This document shows, one piece after another, positions 1 through 8,725 of a stretch of DNA of 64,000 nucleotides. The translations under genes were made by a program, and so were the position numbers. The stretch is from the NCBI GenBank assembly GCA_045635745.1, contig JAZTWG010000055.1, forward strand, positions 4,812 through 68,811, given 5' to 3'. Positions within the stretch are counted from its first letter, which is position 1. Each line of letters starts with the position of its first letter. The notes beneath the pieces are model-generated. The model was not told the origin of the DNA. It saw only the letters and a program-made list of their open reading frames with translations, and made no database searches. The stretch is from SIG78 sp045635745. GTDB lineage: Bacteria > Verrucomicrobiota > Lentisphaeria > Victivallales > Victivallaceae.

Positions 1-574
1 CAAAAAACAACATTGCCCGCGAGGCATCAACAAGGTCACTTTCGTGGCGGGCAGGGTAGGCATTTTTATCTGTTTCTTTTGCTCCTTCTGCGATTCTTAA
101 AGCATAAGTACTTTCGTAACCGAACCCCATAGCATTGTGCCCGTAATGTGAATATTTAAAACCCGTTGTAATCGTATTACTGAATGGCACGCTTTCCATG
201 GGGCAGGAAAATGCCGCATAGAATTTTTGGGTTTCTTCTCTGGTATATCCCATAGTGGGGGCATCCGGATATATGATCTTGTAAAGTGTGTTATAAAAAA
301 AGGTTGACCCGGTTTTGGAGGAGGAAATGATCCAACCGGCATTGTCGGCCGTATATGCTGTAGAAGCAACACCTATTTGTTTCATATTCGATATGCAAGC
401 CGAGGTTTTTGCCGATACCCGTGCAGCGGAAAGTGCCGGCAGCAGCATGGCCGCCAATATGGCAATAATGGCGATCACCACCAGAAGTTCGATCAGGGTG
501 AAAGCCCGCTTGCAAGCGGGAGTATTGCTCTGCAATACTCCAAGAGAACATTCAGAGAAAAACTTTTTCATCAT
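1..574 (-). CDS. Prepilin-type N-terminal cleavage/methylation domain protein (pseudopilin), 3' end outside window
   Basis: Open to the left window edge, so the C-terminus is missing. It starts with two ATG codons (572-574, 569-571) after an AAAGGA ribosome binding site. After a short basic leader comes the type IV pilin signature FTLIELLVVIAIIAILAAML, in which the Glu after the prepilin peptidase site and the long hydrophobic helix are clear. The rest (CISNMKQIG, YTADN, SCPMES) matches the DUF1559-like pseudopilins abundant in Lentisphaerota and Planctomycetota. Such proteins are exported and anchored in the inner membrane; their individual roles are mostly unknown. It lies 20 bp after the CBM9-type gene and is probably co-transcribed with it. 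Family call secure, function unknown. Confidence 0.9.
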   Translation of the reverse strand, partial: MMKKFFSECSLGVLQSNTPACKRAFTLIELLVVIAIIAILAAMLLPALSAARVSAKTSACISNMKQIGVASTAYTADNAGWIISSSKTGSTFFYNTLYKIIYPDAPTMGYTREETQKFYAAFSCPMESVPFSNTITTGFKYSHYGHNAMGFGYESTYALRIAEGAKETDKNAYPARHESDLVDASRAMLFF

Positions 575-594
575 AAAATTTCCTTTGGGATAAA

Positions 595-3222
595 TTATTT
601 TTTCTTGCTTTTTTTAGCTTTTTTGGTTTTTTTAGAGATCTTTTTCGGCTGCGGGGGAGGCAGATTTTTCAGGGCTTCTTTAGCTTCTGTATCAAGTTTC
701 TTGATTTCAGCTTCCAATGCCGGGATATCCACCGGGGATTTGCAGCTCATATCATTGGTGTAAATATGGGCGGTGTGAGCTTCAAAAGAATCTTCAAACT
801 TGCCGTTTTTAACGGTAATGGTGCGGTTTTCGCCCAACACCTGATAGCTCCCGTCAGCCATGCCTTTGCCGCTTATGGTGCACTTGAGAGTATCGGGCAT
901 GCTGTTTACAGCTGTGATATACTCTTTGTTGTTGTACTTTTTGCGCATGGCAATAATGTAGTGTGTGCTGGTGGTTATCGGCAGTTTTTCCGGTTCAATG
1001 AGCATGCCTTCCAGTGCTTTAAGCTCCGGCCCGATACCTTTGAGATAACCCAGGTGCATATCCGGCGATACAAAGATACCGCTGTTGCGAATCGGCTGAT
1101 AGTATTTCTGTGCAGGATCACCGATTTTGTAAGGCATCATACCGGTCGCTCCATGAATGATCGTACCATAAATCAGACCGCGGATTTCACGGTAGGTAAG
1201 CGATCTGCTTTTACCGGCAGAAAGTCCGGCAAGGAATGCTTGCGGGCAGAACCAGGTACCGTAAGGTGCAACCATTTCGTTTACCAGCTTCATACTGTGC
1301 AGCACCGAAGAGATACTGCGCTGCCAGGTACCGTCTTTGAGCGGGTGCGGGTACATATCCAAGATATGTAAATCGGCATAGCCTTCGCGCTTGTTGATAC
1401 AGCCTTCGGCCGTGAAGTCAAGGTGGATGACCGGGTGGTACGGGTCAAGTTCTTTAAGAACCTGATAGACTTTTTTCAATTCAGCGCAGAATTCAGCTCC
1501 TTTGGGTTCGTCAGCCAGATACCATGCCAGAAATGCTGGGTGTTCTTTGACCGCATTGACCAGAACCTTGAGCCGTTCCCACGAAGCGGGGGTAAGAGTC
1601 GGCTGATAGGGTTTCAGGGGTTTGGTTACACGATCCTGGAAGCCGACAAAACCGATACTGGTGCCGAAATAGGGGTAGAAGAACACTTTGAGATTGTGTT
1701 TGTGTGCTTCGTCAAGGATCTCTTTTATGCCTTTGAGGTCACGCTGGTTGAGCGTGTAGAAGTGTATGGTGTTGTAACCGGCATCAGCCATTTCTTTGTA
1801 AAATACGACTTTGTGGTTGTTGGCCGCCAGAAAGCCGCGCGGGAAAAAGCGTTTGCCGTTGAGGAACATTTCGCGGTTTTTGCCCAGACGGACAGTGTTG
1901 CCGGCTTTGTGCGGTGCCATTACGGTAATGGTTTCCTGCAAAGTACCTTTCAGAGCTTCGGCCCCGCTGCTTTTTACTGTAACAGTATATTGGCCGGGGA
2001 GCCATTTGCTGCCGTCAACCGTAAATGTACGCACCGCTCCGGCGGATTTTTCACCGGAAGCAATGACGTTACCGGCTGCATCGGTTACGGTAAAGGCGGT
2101 TTTGACATTTTTCAAAAGAGCGCTGTCGGACTGATAATCCACGCTTACGCTGACATTTTTATCGGCCTGATCCGGGTAGATTGCTTTGCGGTAAACGGGG
2201 TTGTTGATTTTGAGCTTGAATGGCACAGCTTCCATAGTAAGCTCTTTGGTGTGGTAAAAAACTTTGCCGTTTTTGTTCTGTCCGGTTATGGTTACGTTGT
2301 ATTTGCCGGAAGCCCCCACCGGCAGAGGCAGGGTGAAATTGGTTGCGGTATCGCTCTTTACCGCAAGATCCACGCGGTTGAATGCGGCGATCTTGCCTTT
2401 GCTGCGGGCGGTTGCCTGCAGAGTGATCTTGCCGGCGGTTTTACCGGTAACAGTGCCCTGCAGAACCTGTGCGGTGCCTTTTTCTGATGGAATGGTCTTG
2501 AGTTCCAGATTATTGAGCTGCCAGTGGTAGCGGGTGAAATCGTTGTACGGCAGCACCAGCGAGGCAAATCTGGTCTGATCGGTAAATCTGCCGGTTGGAT
2601 TGAATACAGTAAGTTCGCGGGTGGAACCGGTATTGTTTTCGCGCGAAATATTGAAGTTGAAGTTTTTGTTTTGCGTATTGACAAAATTCAGCGCATAGTA
2701 GGGTACAAAAACTTCAGCGGTGTAGCCCTTGGCATTTCTTTTTACCGCAACTTGCCAGTTGGAGTTCCATTTGCGGTCGCTGGTGCCGGCAAGATGAGTT
2801 ATATCCGAACGGACTCCGGCAGGGCTGAAGAGCAGCTGGCGGCAGTTGTGCACATTGGGATCATCCGGAATCGGATCGTCGGCAGTTATGAAAATTTCAA
2901 TAACATCTTCGCGGGCGATAGCTCCATCATATTCTTTGACCGTGGCAACAATATCTTTGTCGACCACGTCAAACGCCCAGTAGAGTCCGGTTTCTGAAGC
3001 CGCAACCTGAAAAGATGTCGGTTCCACAGCCTTGTTTTCCGGATGTTTCCAGCGTGTGAAGTTGCCATGTTTGACGGCTTTCTGCCACACGGCTTCATCC
3101 AATACACCATCAAACTTGATTTCGCTGTCTTTAACCGGTTCTGCTTTTATGACCGGATTGGCGGCATAGCTCAATAATGCCGAACAGCTGATTGCGGTAA
3201 CTATAACCGTTTTTAATAACAT
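595..3222 (-). CDS. Secreted CBM9-like / TIM-barrel glycoside-hydrolase-like protein (paralogue 1)
   Basis: 875 aa. An N-terminal signal peptide ends near residue 21. Residues about 25-215 resemble a carbohydrate-binding family 9 / DOMON domain (EPVKDSEIKFDGVLDEAVWQ). A central beta-rich region (about 240-440) looks Ig-like. From about 445 a TIM-barrel segment contains MFLNGKRFFPRGF and WYLADEP, where the Glu is the likely acid/base of a glycosidase; the nucleophile was not identified. The C-terminus is strongly basic (about ten Lys in the last 16 residues). Activity on plant or host glycans is inferred from architecture only. A consensus promoter lies upstream and the pseudopilin follows. 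Closely similar in order and motifs to the next gene. Confidence 0.8.
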   Translation of the reverse strand: MLLKTVIVTAISCSALLSYAANPVIKAEPVKDSEIKFDGVLDEAVWQKAVKHGNFTRWKHPENKAVEPTSFQVAASETGLYWAFDVVDKDIVATVKEYDGAIAREDVIEIFITADDPIPDDPNVHNCRQLLFSPAGVRSDITHLAGTSDRKWNSNWQVAVKRNAKGYTAEVFVPYYALNFVNTQNKNFNFNISRENNTGSTRELTVFNPTGRFTDQTRFASLVLPYNDFTRYHWQLNNLELKTIPSEKGTAQVLQGTVTGKTAGKITLQATARSKGKIAAFNRVDLAVKSDTATNFTLPLPVGASGKYNVTITGQNKNGKVFYHTKELTMEAVPFKLKINNPVYRKAIYPDQADKNVSVSVDYQSDSALLKNVKTAFTVTDAAGNVIASGEKSAGAVRTFTVDGSKWLPGQYTVTVKSSGAEALKGTLQETITVMAPHKAGNTVRLGKNREMFLNGKRFFPRGFLAANNHKVVFYKEMADAGYNTIHFYTLNQRDLKGIKEILDEAHKHNLKVFFYPYFGTSIGFVGFQDRVTKPLKPYQPTLTPASWERLKVLVNAVKEHPAFLAWYLADEPKGAEFCAELKKVYQVLKELDPYHPVIHLDFTAEGCINKREGYADLHILDMYPHPLKDGTWQRSISSVLHSMKLVNEMVAPYGTWFCPQAFLAGLSAGKSRSLTYREIRGLIYGTIIHGATGMMPYKIGDPAQKYYQPIRNSGIFVSPDMHLGYLKGIGPELKALEGMLIEPEKLPITTSTHYIIAMRKKYNNKEYITAVNSMPDTLKCTISGKGMADGSYQVLGENRTITVKNGKFEDSFEAHTAHIYTNDMSCKSPVDIPALEAEIKKLDTEAKEALKNLPPPQPKKISKKTKKAKKSKKK

Positions 3223-3274
3223 AGAAAATCCCCGAATTAGTTAATGTCTGATTATATATTTTTACCATTTTTAA

Positions 3275-3303
3275 ATTATACAGGATTTTGCCCTTGTTGT
3301 CAA
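3275..3303 (-). promoter_or_regulatory. Consensus sigma-70 promoter for the CBM9 gene at 595-3222
   Basis: On the minus strand TTGACA (3298-3303) and TATAAT (3275-3280) are both perfect and 17 bp apart. The start codon lies about 53 bp downstream of the -10. The -35 box sits inside a perfect inverted repeat (3286-3309). Confidence 0.75.
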
Positions 3304-3309
3304 GGGCAA
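3286..3309. promoter_or_regulatory. Inverted repeat overlapping the -35 box (candidate operator)
   Basis: TTTGCCCTTG and CAAGGGCAAA flank a 4-bp centre (TTGT). The repeat covers the -35 hexamer of the promoter for the downstream CBM9 gene and lies 33 bp after the stop of the upstream paralogue. No T-tract follows on the minus strand, so an operator seems likelier than a terminator; both remain possible. Confidence 0.45.
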
Positions 3310-3341
3310 AAATCATTTTATTGAAAAAATACTTTTGCCTG

Positions 3342-5903
3342 TCAATCAGTTATGTTTAATTTTGCCTTGGCTTCTTTATCGACTTGGCGGATCCGGGCTT
3401 CCAGATCGTAAATGTTGACCGGGCTTTTGAACGATTTATCATTGGTGTAAATATGCACTGCAAATGGCTCAAAATTATCGCTGAAAACAGCATTGTTCAC
3501 TGCAACAGTGCGGTTTTCGCTTACCAGCTGCAGCGAGTTTTCTTTTACGCCGGGAACTTTGATTATGGCTTTGAGCGTGTTTTTATCAGTATTTACAACA
3601 ATTACAAAATCTTTGTTATTATATTTTTTGCGGATGGCAATGATCTCATTAGTGTCTGCAGTTACCGGAGCTTTTTCGGGCGCGGTCAGCACTGCATCCA
3701 GCGCATTGAGTTCAGGGCCGAGGCCTTCCAGATAGCCCAGTCGCATTTCCGGCGTGTAGAATATACCGGAGTTTTTGCCGTGGATGTAATACTGTTGTTT
3801 GATGCTGCCGATTTTATACGGCATCATGCCGGTAGCACCGTTTACAATGGTACCGAATATCAGGCAGCGCAGTTCGCGGTAGGTCATCGGACGGCGGTTT
3901 TTACCGCGCGGAGTGAACGCTTCCGGACAGAACCAGGTCCCCGCGGAACCGGTATTTTCGTTGACCTGTTTCATGCTGTAAAATACCGAAGGCAGGCTTC
4001 GCGCCCAGCTGCCGTCTTTGAATGGATGCGGGTACATATCCAATATATGTATATCGGCAAGGTCTTTTTTGCTGATACAGCCGTTGGCGGTAAAGTCCAG
4101 CGTTATCACCGGGTGGTGCGGGTCAGCCTGCTGCAGATAATGATATACTTTCAGCAATTCGTCACAGAGTTCCGCCCCGCGGGGCTCGTCGGCCAGATAC
4201 CAGCCGAGAAACGCCGGATGTTCTTTGACCATATCGACCATCTTTTTCAAGCGTTCCCATTGGGCTTCGGTCAGGCGCGGCTTGCGGTGTTTATTGGACT
4301 TTTTGAGATCACGGAATCCGGTAAAGCCGATACTGGTGCCCCAGTAGGGATAGCAGAAAACTTTGAGATTGCATTTATGAGCTTTATCCAGCACAATTTT
4401 GATGTCCTGCAAACTCGGCCAGTTGAGTCCGTAAAACTGCACGGTGTTGTATCCGGCGGCCTGCATACCTTCAAAAAAGTGCGGTTCCTTGTGTTGACCG
4501 CCGATAAATCCGCGCGGGAAGAACGGTTTGCCGTTAACCAGCAGATAGCGGTTGTCATCCAGCCGCACGGAGCTGCTGCCGGGGGTGGCGGGAGCTATTA
4601 TTCTGAAAGTATCGCTCAAGGAATCGTTGGCATATTCCGCACCGCTGTTGGTTACAGTAACAGTGTAGCTGCCGGCAGGGAAAGCGGCAGTATCGACCGT
4701 GAAATTTTTGACGGTACCGGATTGGCCATCGATGGATTTTATAACTTTGCCGGAAGCGTCGGTAATGGTCATAACGCTCCGTACTTTGCTCATAAGTTTT
4801 TCCGGTACAGCGTATTCAGCAGTTACCCGCAGCGTTTTATCTTTCTGATCGGGGAAAAAGCTCTTGCGGTAAATCGGATAAGCTATCTTGAGTGTAAAGC
4901 AGCTTGCCGACATTTCCAGATTGTTTGTTGCATAAAAGAGTTTGCTGCCATTGCTGCGGGCGGTCAGGGTTACATTGTATTTGCCGGGCTTGCCGACACT
5001 CAAGGGTATGGCAAAATCCATAGTTTCGCCGCTTTTGACCTGCACAGTACTGCGGTTGAATGCCGCAAGCGTGCCGTTGCTGCGGGCGGTCGCCTGCAAA
5101 GCAACAATGCCGGAAATCTTGCCGGAGAGTTTGCCTTTAAGCATCTGCAGCGTGCCTTTTTCGCTGGGAACGTTCTGCAGGGTCATATCGGTGACGAGCC
5201 ACTGATATTTATCAAAATCTTTATATGGCAGTTCCAGCACCGCGAATTTGGTCATATCCATAAAATTGCTGGTATTCTGCCAGACACTGATGGTCTTGGT
5301 TTTGTCAGCATTGATATTTTCGCGACCGATATTGAAACGCAGATTTCCGGTCTTGGCATTGGTGAAATCCAGCGCATAATAGGGCACAAAGAGTTCAGCG
5401 GTAACGCCTTTGCTGCTTTTGCTGACGGCAACTTGCCAATCACTTGTCCAACTGCTGTCCCGCGAACCGGCAAGGTAACTGCCGTCGGCACGGGTACCTT
5501 TGAAGTTGAAGATTATCTGGCGCGCCATCCGCACATTGGGGTCGCCGGGAATGGGGTCATCTGCCGAAATGAAGAGCTCTATGACATCGTTGAATTTAGT
5601 CAGATCGCCATCAAATTTATCAAGCGTATCAACAATGTTTCTGTCTTCGATATCAAAGGCAAAGTATACTCCTTCCGGCGAAGCTGCCGCCTGAAATGCG
5701 GTCTTTTCATTTGCCGGAACATCTTTTTGCGTGAATTTTTTGAAATCAGCATTTTTGGCAGCTTTCTGCCAGACGGCTTCATTCAGTACACCGTCGAGCT
5801 TGATTTCCCCGGCTTTGACCGGCTCGGCTTTGATAACTGTATCGGAACAGCAGGCAACAGCAGCTAATGCCGAAAAAGCGATTGCAAGAGATTTTTTCAA
5901 CAT
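3342..5903 (-). CDS. Secreted CBM9-like / TIM-barrel glycoside-hydrolase-like protein (paralogue 2)
   Basis: 853 aa. Same architecture as the gene at 595-3222: signal peptide with a Cys pair (ALAAVACCS), CBM9-like domain (residues about 25-210, AGEIKLDGVLNEAVWQKA), middle beta region, then a TIM barrel with GKPFFPRGF and WYLADEP. It lacks the Lys-rich tail. ACC-S could serve as a lipoprotein processing site, but a strict lipobox is not clear. It begins 12 bp after the LamG gene, so these are probably one operon. Likely a surface or periplasmic glycan-active protein; substrate unknown. The antisense strand carries an 827-codon open frame, explained by rarity of TTA, CTA and TCA codons here. 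Confidence 0.8.
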   Translation of the reverse strand: MLKKSLAIAFSALAAVACCSDTVIKAEPVKAGEIKLDGVLNEAVWQKAAKNADFKKFTQKDVPANEKTAFQAAASPEGVYFAFDIEDRNIVDTLDKFDGDLTKFNDVIELFISADDPIPGDPNVRMARQIIFNFKGTRADGSYLAGSRDSSWTSDWQVAVSKSSKGVTAELFVPYYALDFTNAKTGNLRFNIGRENINADKTKTISVWQNTSNFMDMTKFAVLELPYKDFDKYQWLVTDMTLQNVPSEKGTLQMLKGKLSGKISGIVALQATARSNGTLAAFNRSTVQVKSGETMDFAIPLSVGKPGKYNVTLTARSNGSKLFYATNNLEMSASCFTLKIAYPIYRKSFFPDQKDKTLRVTAEYAVPEKLMSKVRSVMTITDASGKVIKSIDGQSGTVKNFTVDTAAFPAGSYTVTVTNSGAEYANDSLSDTFRIIAPATPGSSSVRLDDNRYLLVNGKPFFPRGFIGGQHKEPHFFEGMQAAGYNTVQFYGLNWPSLQDIKIVLDKAHKCNLKVFCYPYWGTSIGFTGFRDLKKSNKHRKPRLTEAQWERLKKMVDMVKEHPAFLGWYLADEPRGAELCDELLKVYHYLQQADPHHPVITLDFTANGCISKKDLADIHILDMYPHPFKDGSWARSLPSVFYSMKQVNENTGSAGTWFCPEAFTPRGKNRRPMTYRELRCLIFGTIVNGATGMMPYKIGSIKQQYYIHGKNSGIFYTPEMRLGYLEGLGPELNALDAVLTAPEKAPVTADTNEIIAIRKKYNNKDFVIVVNTDKNTLKAIIKVPGVKENSLQLVSENRTVAVNNAVFSDNFEPFAVHIYTNDKSFKSPVNIYDLEARIRQVDKEAKAKLNITD

Positions 5904-5915
5904 TATCCGATTCCT

Positions 5916-6638
5916 TTATTCGCCGAAGATTGAGATGTATTTTTCCGCAACGTCGGATGCGCTTTTGCACACATTGTAGATTTTGAGATCATCGATTGCA
6001 CCGCGCATAGGATAGCAGAACCCGGATTTGTAACTGCCGATGCTGAGTATACGGTTTTTGGCGGCATTGGTAACGGTTATATCTTTTTCGCCGGCAAGGA
6101 TGCCGTCAAAGTAGAATTTGACCGTTTTGCCATCATAAGTGGCGGTGGCAAGGTGCCATTCTTCGGCACTGACCTTGATCTTGATATTGCTGGTGCCGAC
6201 TCCATTGAGTTTTTTGCCGTCGCCGGAGCGGAACGAAAAACTGTTGTAGTAAAAGTTGAATCGGATACCGGGGCCGCGTTCGCCATCGGCAAGGTTGAAG
6301 ACTTCCCGGTTGTTCCGGTGGCCGATATTGGCATCGAATTTTACCACGGCTTCCACGGTGAAAGGTTTAGTGAAATCGAACTTGAAGTTTTTTACGATCA
6401 CCGCTCCGGCTTTATTGCCTCTGTAGTCGCCGGAAAAATGCAATGCGTTGCCATTCAAGCCGGGAACACTTTTGACTTTATCGGGGCGGATGATGGTACC
6501 GGTGAAATTACCAACTGCGGCGGATACCTTGTTGTTTTCAACTTTGTCAAAGTTCCAGGCTGCCACCGGGACGGCTTCGGCAAAGAGCGTAGCTGCACTC
6601 AAGCTCAAAAAGAATACTGCGAGTTTTTTCATGATCAA
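5916..6638 (-). CDS. Secreted LamG / concanavalin A-like lectin domain protein
   Basis: 240 aa. Signal peptide MKKLAVFFLSLSAATLFAEA (first Met ahead of it is MIMKK), then one LamG-type jelly-roll domain. Seen are AWNFDKVENN near the start, FTVEAVVKF, WHLATATYDGKTVKFYFDG and GAIDDLKIYN, all standard LamG_3 landmarks. These domains bind carbohydrate or act as adhesion modules; no catalytic domain is present. SD AAGGAA precedes the ATG. It lies between the SH3b gene (51-bp gap) and the CBM9 paralogue (12-bp gap). A glycan-binding role alongside its neighbours is an inference. Confidence 0.82.
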   Translation of the reverse strand: MIMKKLAVFFLSLSAATLFAEAVPVAAWNFDKVENNKVSAAVGNFTGTIIRPDKVKSVPGLNGNALHFSGDYRGNKAGAVIVKNFKFDFTKPFTVEAVVKFDANIGHRNNREVFNLADGERGPGIRFNFYYNSFSFRSGDGKKLNGVGTSNIKIKVSAEEWHLATATYDGKTVKFYFDGILAGEKDITVTNAAKNRILSIGSYKSGFCYPMRGAIDDLKIYNVCKSASDVAEKYISIFGE

Positions 6639-6689
6639 AATTCCTTTCTTATTGATTTTATTCGTATTCTGACTTTTTATAATTTCAGC

Positions 6690-7463
6690 TTATTCCAGAC
6701 TATGGACGATCTTGACCACCAGCAGCGGCAATTTCCAGCCCTTTACTTTGTAGTATTCGCCGGAAATCCGGACTTTTTTATCTTTGTACTTATCAAGATT
6801 GTTGCGGTTGGGCATCACCATGTATCTGGCAACAAGATCTTCTCCGCTGCCGGGTTCGTAAAATACGTGAGTAACGGTTTTCAGGTGGCTCTGCTGTTCG
6901 GCATAGACATAGCCGCTGACTGTTATATCTTTGCCCGTGGTCAGAAAATTGCCTTCAAGGTTGATGAGTTCTTCGTTGGGCAGAGCTTTGCCGGTGGGAA
7001 CTTTGAACTTCGGCAATTTGTTCAGCGCTGCTTTATCTGCTTCGATTGCCGGACGCCCCACATAGAACTCCACATCGGCCGGCGCCGAGATCTGCACCCA
7101 GCCGGAACCGGTTGCTTTGCCGTGGAGCTGTACCTGAGTGCCGCGCCGGGCAAAGCCGACAGTTTCGTATCCGGTACTGGGGCCGGAACGCAGGTTCACG
7201 CCGCGGATAAGTTTACCGTTTTTAACAAATTCTTTCATGATCCACACGCGGCTGTTCGCCGGCGGTTTGATTGCCAGCCACTGATTGCTGACCCGGGTGA
7301 TTTCCACCGGGTTGTTTTTGGCCAACTGGGCCACGGCGGTATATTTGGTGCCGGCGCCGGCACGGACGTTGAGCGGAGCTTTTTTGACGGTACCCTGAAC
7401 CGTTCCGGAAAAAGCAACAATGCTTGTGCACATCAGGAGAGCGATCAATGAAAATTTTTTCAT
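6690..7463 (-). CDS. Secreted protein with two bacterial SH3 (SH3b) domains
   Basis: 257 aa. The N-terminus is a signal peptide (MKKFSLIALLMCTSIVAFSG). Two SH3b modules follow: PLNVRAGAGTKYTAVAQL at about 31-48 and GVNLRSGPSTGYETVGF at about 94-110, each with the N-x-R-x-G-x-x-x-x-Y pattern. The C-terminal third is beta-rich without a recognised domain. SH3b domains usually bind peptidoglycan peptides or act as protein-binding modules in the envelope. It has its own promoter (7498-7526) and is first in the run leading to LamG and CBM9 genes. SD AAGGAT. Confidence 0.82.
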   Translation of the reverse strand: MKKFSLIALLMCTSIVAFSGTVQGTVKKAPLNVRAGAGTKYTAVAQLAKNNPVEITRVSNQWLAIKPPANSRVWIMKEFVKNGKLIRGVNLRSGPSTGYETVGFARRGTQVQLHGKATGSGWVQISAPADVEFYVGRPAIEADKAALNKLPKFKVPTGKALPNEELINLEGNFLTTGKDITVSGYVYAEQQSHLKTVTHVFYEPGSGEDLVARYMVMPNRNNLDKYKDKKVRISGEYYKVKGWKLPLLVVKIVHSLE

Positions 7464-7497
7464 AGAAATTTATCCTTAATAAAATAGTAATTTTGTT

Positions 7498-7526
7498 ACT
7501 ATACAACCTGATTGGTTCATTTGCAA
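7498..7526 (-). promoter_or_regulatory. Sigma-70-like promoter for the SH3b gene
   Basis: Minus-strand TTGCAA (7521-7526), 17-bp spacer, TATAGT (7498-7503). The start codon is 34 bp downstream of the -10. Confidence 0.6.
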
Positions 7527-7565
7527 GTATTTTACCGTTAACAGTGCGGTGCGGAAGAAATAAAA

Positions 7566-7606
7566 AGACCCGGTCCGGAACGGCATTGCACCGCTCCGGA
7601 CCGGTT
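7566..7606 (-). terminator. Hairpin terminator
   Basis: Arms CCGGTCCGGAACGG (7570-7583) and CCGCTCCGGACCGG (7591-7604) pair with one mismatch around a 7-nt loop. On the minus strand it is followed by GTCTTTTTATTT. It is the second hairpin after the kinase gene that ends at 7777; on the plus strand TTTTA follows, so it could work both ways. Confidence 0.6.
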
Positions 7607-7708
7607 TTACGGGATGGGAATCCAATGGGGGATCCGGCGAATTTGACAATGCTTGTATGAGGAAAGTTCCTGCGCGTTCTGAAAAAAAATAAAAAAATTA
7701 TTCAAAAT

Positions 7709-7741
7709 AATTCCGCCGGGGGATTTTTCTGCGGCGGATTT
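7709..7741 (-). terminator. Terminator of the kinase operon
   Basis: TCCGCCG and CGGCGGA arms around a 13-nt loop, followed on the minus strand by AATTATTTTGAATAATTTTTTTATTTTTTTT. It sits about 40 bp after the kinase stop codon. The remaining sequence 7607-7708 shows no gene. Confidence 0.6.
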
Positions 7742-7776
7742 ATTGGCAAAGTTATAGATAAACGCATGAACTGCAA

Positions 7777-8718
7777 TTATTTGCTTTGCAGTTTAGTACG
7801 CAGTTCTATCTTATGCAGAAATTCGGCTACTTCGTTCCAGCTGTTGGGGCGAAGATCCGGATTTTTGGCAAGCATACTGTCGATGAAATCCGAGAGTTTT
7901 TCATCGAAAAAGCCCAGACGTGATTTCAGCGACTGCGGTTTTTCGGTCAGCTGCATTTGCAGTATTTCATCCATATCCAGCGAATAGAGCGGCGGTTCGC
8001 CGACGAACAATTCGTAGAGCATAGCGCCAAAGCTGTAAATATCGGTTTTGGCCCCGATTTTTTCGTACTCGCCGCGCACCAGTTCCGGCGGTACATAAAG
8101 CGGAGTTGCCATCAGGGATTCGACTTCGGTCACATCATCGCCGAAATGCGCCTGTCCCAAGTCCGCGAGTTTGGGTTCGCCTGCCGCAGTCAGCAGCACG
8201 TTGGCCGGTTTGATGTCGCCATGCACCAGCTTTACCCGCCGCCATGCGTAGGCAAGCGCTTCAGAAAGCCGTACTGCTATGTGCAATGCCTGTGAAAAAT
8301 CCAAGGCGCCGAAGTCATCGAGCCGTTTTTCCAGCGTTTCGCCTTCCACTAATTCCATGGCAAAATAGCACACTTTATTTTCATCGACTCCGGCAGCCAA
8401 TGCCTGTACGATATTGGGGTGCGCCACCCGCGCTGCGGCCCGCGCTTCGGAGAAGAACAGCTCAAGGTGTTCAGGATCGTTTACATGCTCCTTGAGTATG
8501 AGTTTTATGGCTACATCACGGCAGAGAAGCGGCTGCTGTGCAACGTAGACCACGCCGTTGGCTCCGCGGGCAATCTCGCCTATGACTTTGAAATCCCGGA
8601 CTGTGGTGCCGGCAAAATCGCCTTTGAATTTTTTGCCGCAAGCCGGACATGCACCGCCGGCAAGGTTGACTTTGAGCGTATCAAAACTTTTCTGACATTC
8701 GTTGCATTGGTAAAGCAT
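7777..8718 (-). CDS. Serine/threonine protein kinase with N-terminal zinc ribbon (non-RD)
   Basis: 313 aa, cytoplasmic, no membrane segment. Residues 5-27 form a C-x2-C...C-x2-C zinc ribbon. The kinase fold follows: Gly-rich loop GEIARGANG (47-55), ATP-binding Lys72 in VAIKL, alpha-C Glu91, catalytic loop HGDIKPAN (166-173) and DLG (186-188). The catalytic Asp and Lys are present, but the Arg of HRD is Gly (non-RD kinase) and DFG is DLG, both known in active bacterial kinases. Only 7 bp separate it from the aldo/keto reductase gene, so the two are probably co-transcribed. Target unknown. Two hairpins follow. Confidence 0.88.
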   Translation of the reverse strand: MLYQCNECQKSFDTLKVNLAGGACPACGKKFKGDFAGTTVRDFKVIGEIARGANGVVYVAQQPLLCRDVAIKLILKEHVNDPEHLELFFSEARAAARVAHPNIVQALAAGVDENKVCYFAMELVEGETLEKRLDDFGALDFSQALHIAVRLSEALAYAWRRVKLVHGDIKPANVLLTAAGEPKLADLGQAHFGDDVTEVESLMATPLYVPPELVRGEYEKIGAKTDIYSFGAMLYELFVGEPPLYSLDMDEILQMQLTEKPQSLKSRLGFFDEKLSDFIDSMLAKNPDLRPNSWNEVAEFLHKIELRTKLQSK

Positions 8719-8725
8719 GGTACGG

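Noticed and set aside
3384..5867. 827-codon open frame antisense to the CBM9 paralogue (and others, e.g. 1423-2487, 6153-7451)
   Set aside because: Codon-phase antisense frames stay open when TTA, CTA and TCA are rare in the sense gene. The sense proteins have clear domains and signal peptides; the antisense translations do not.
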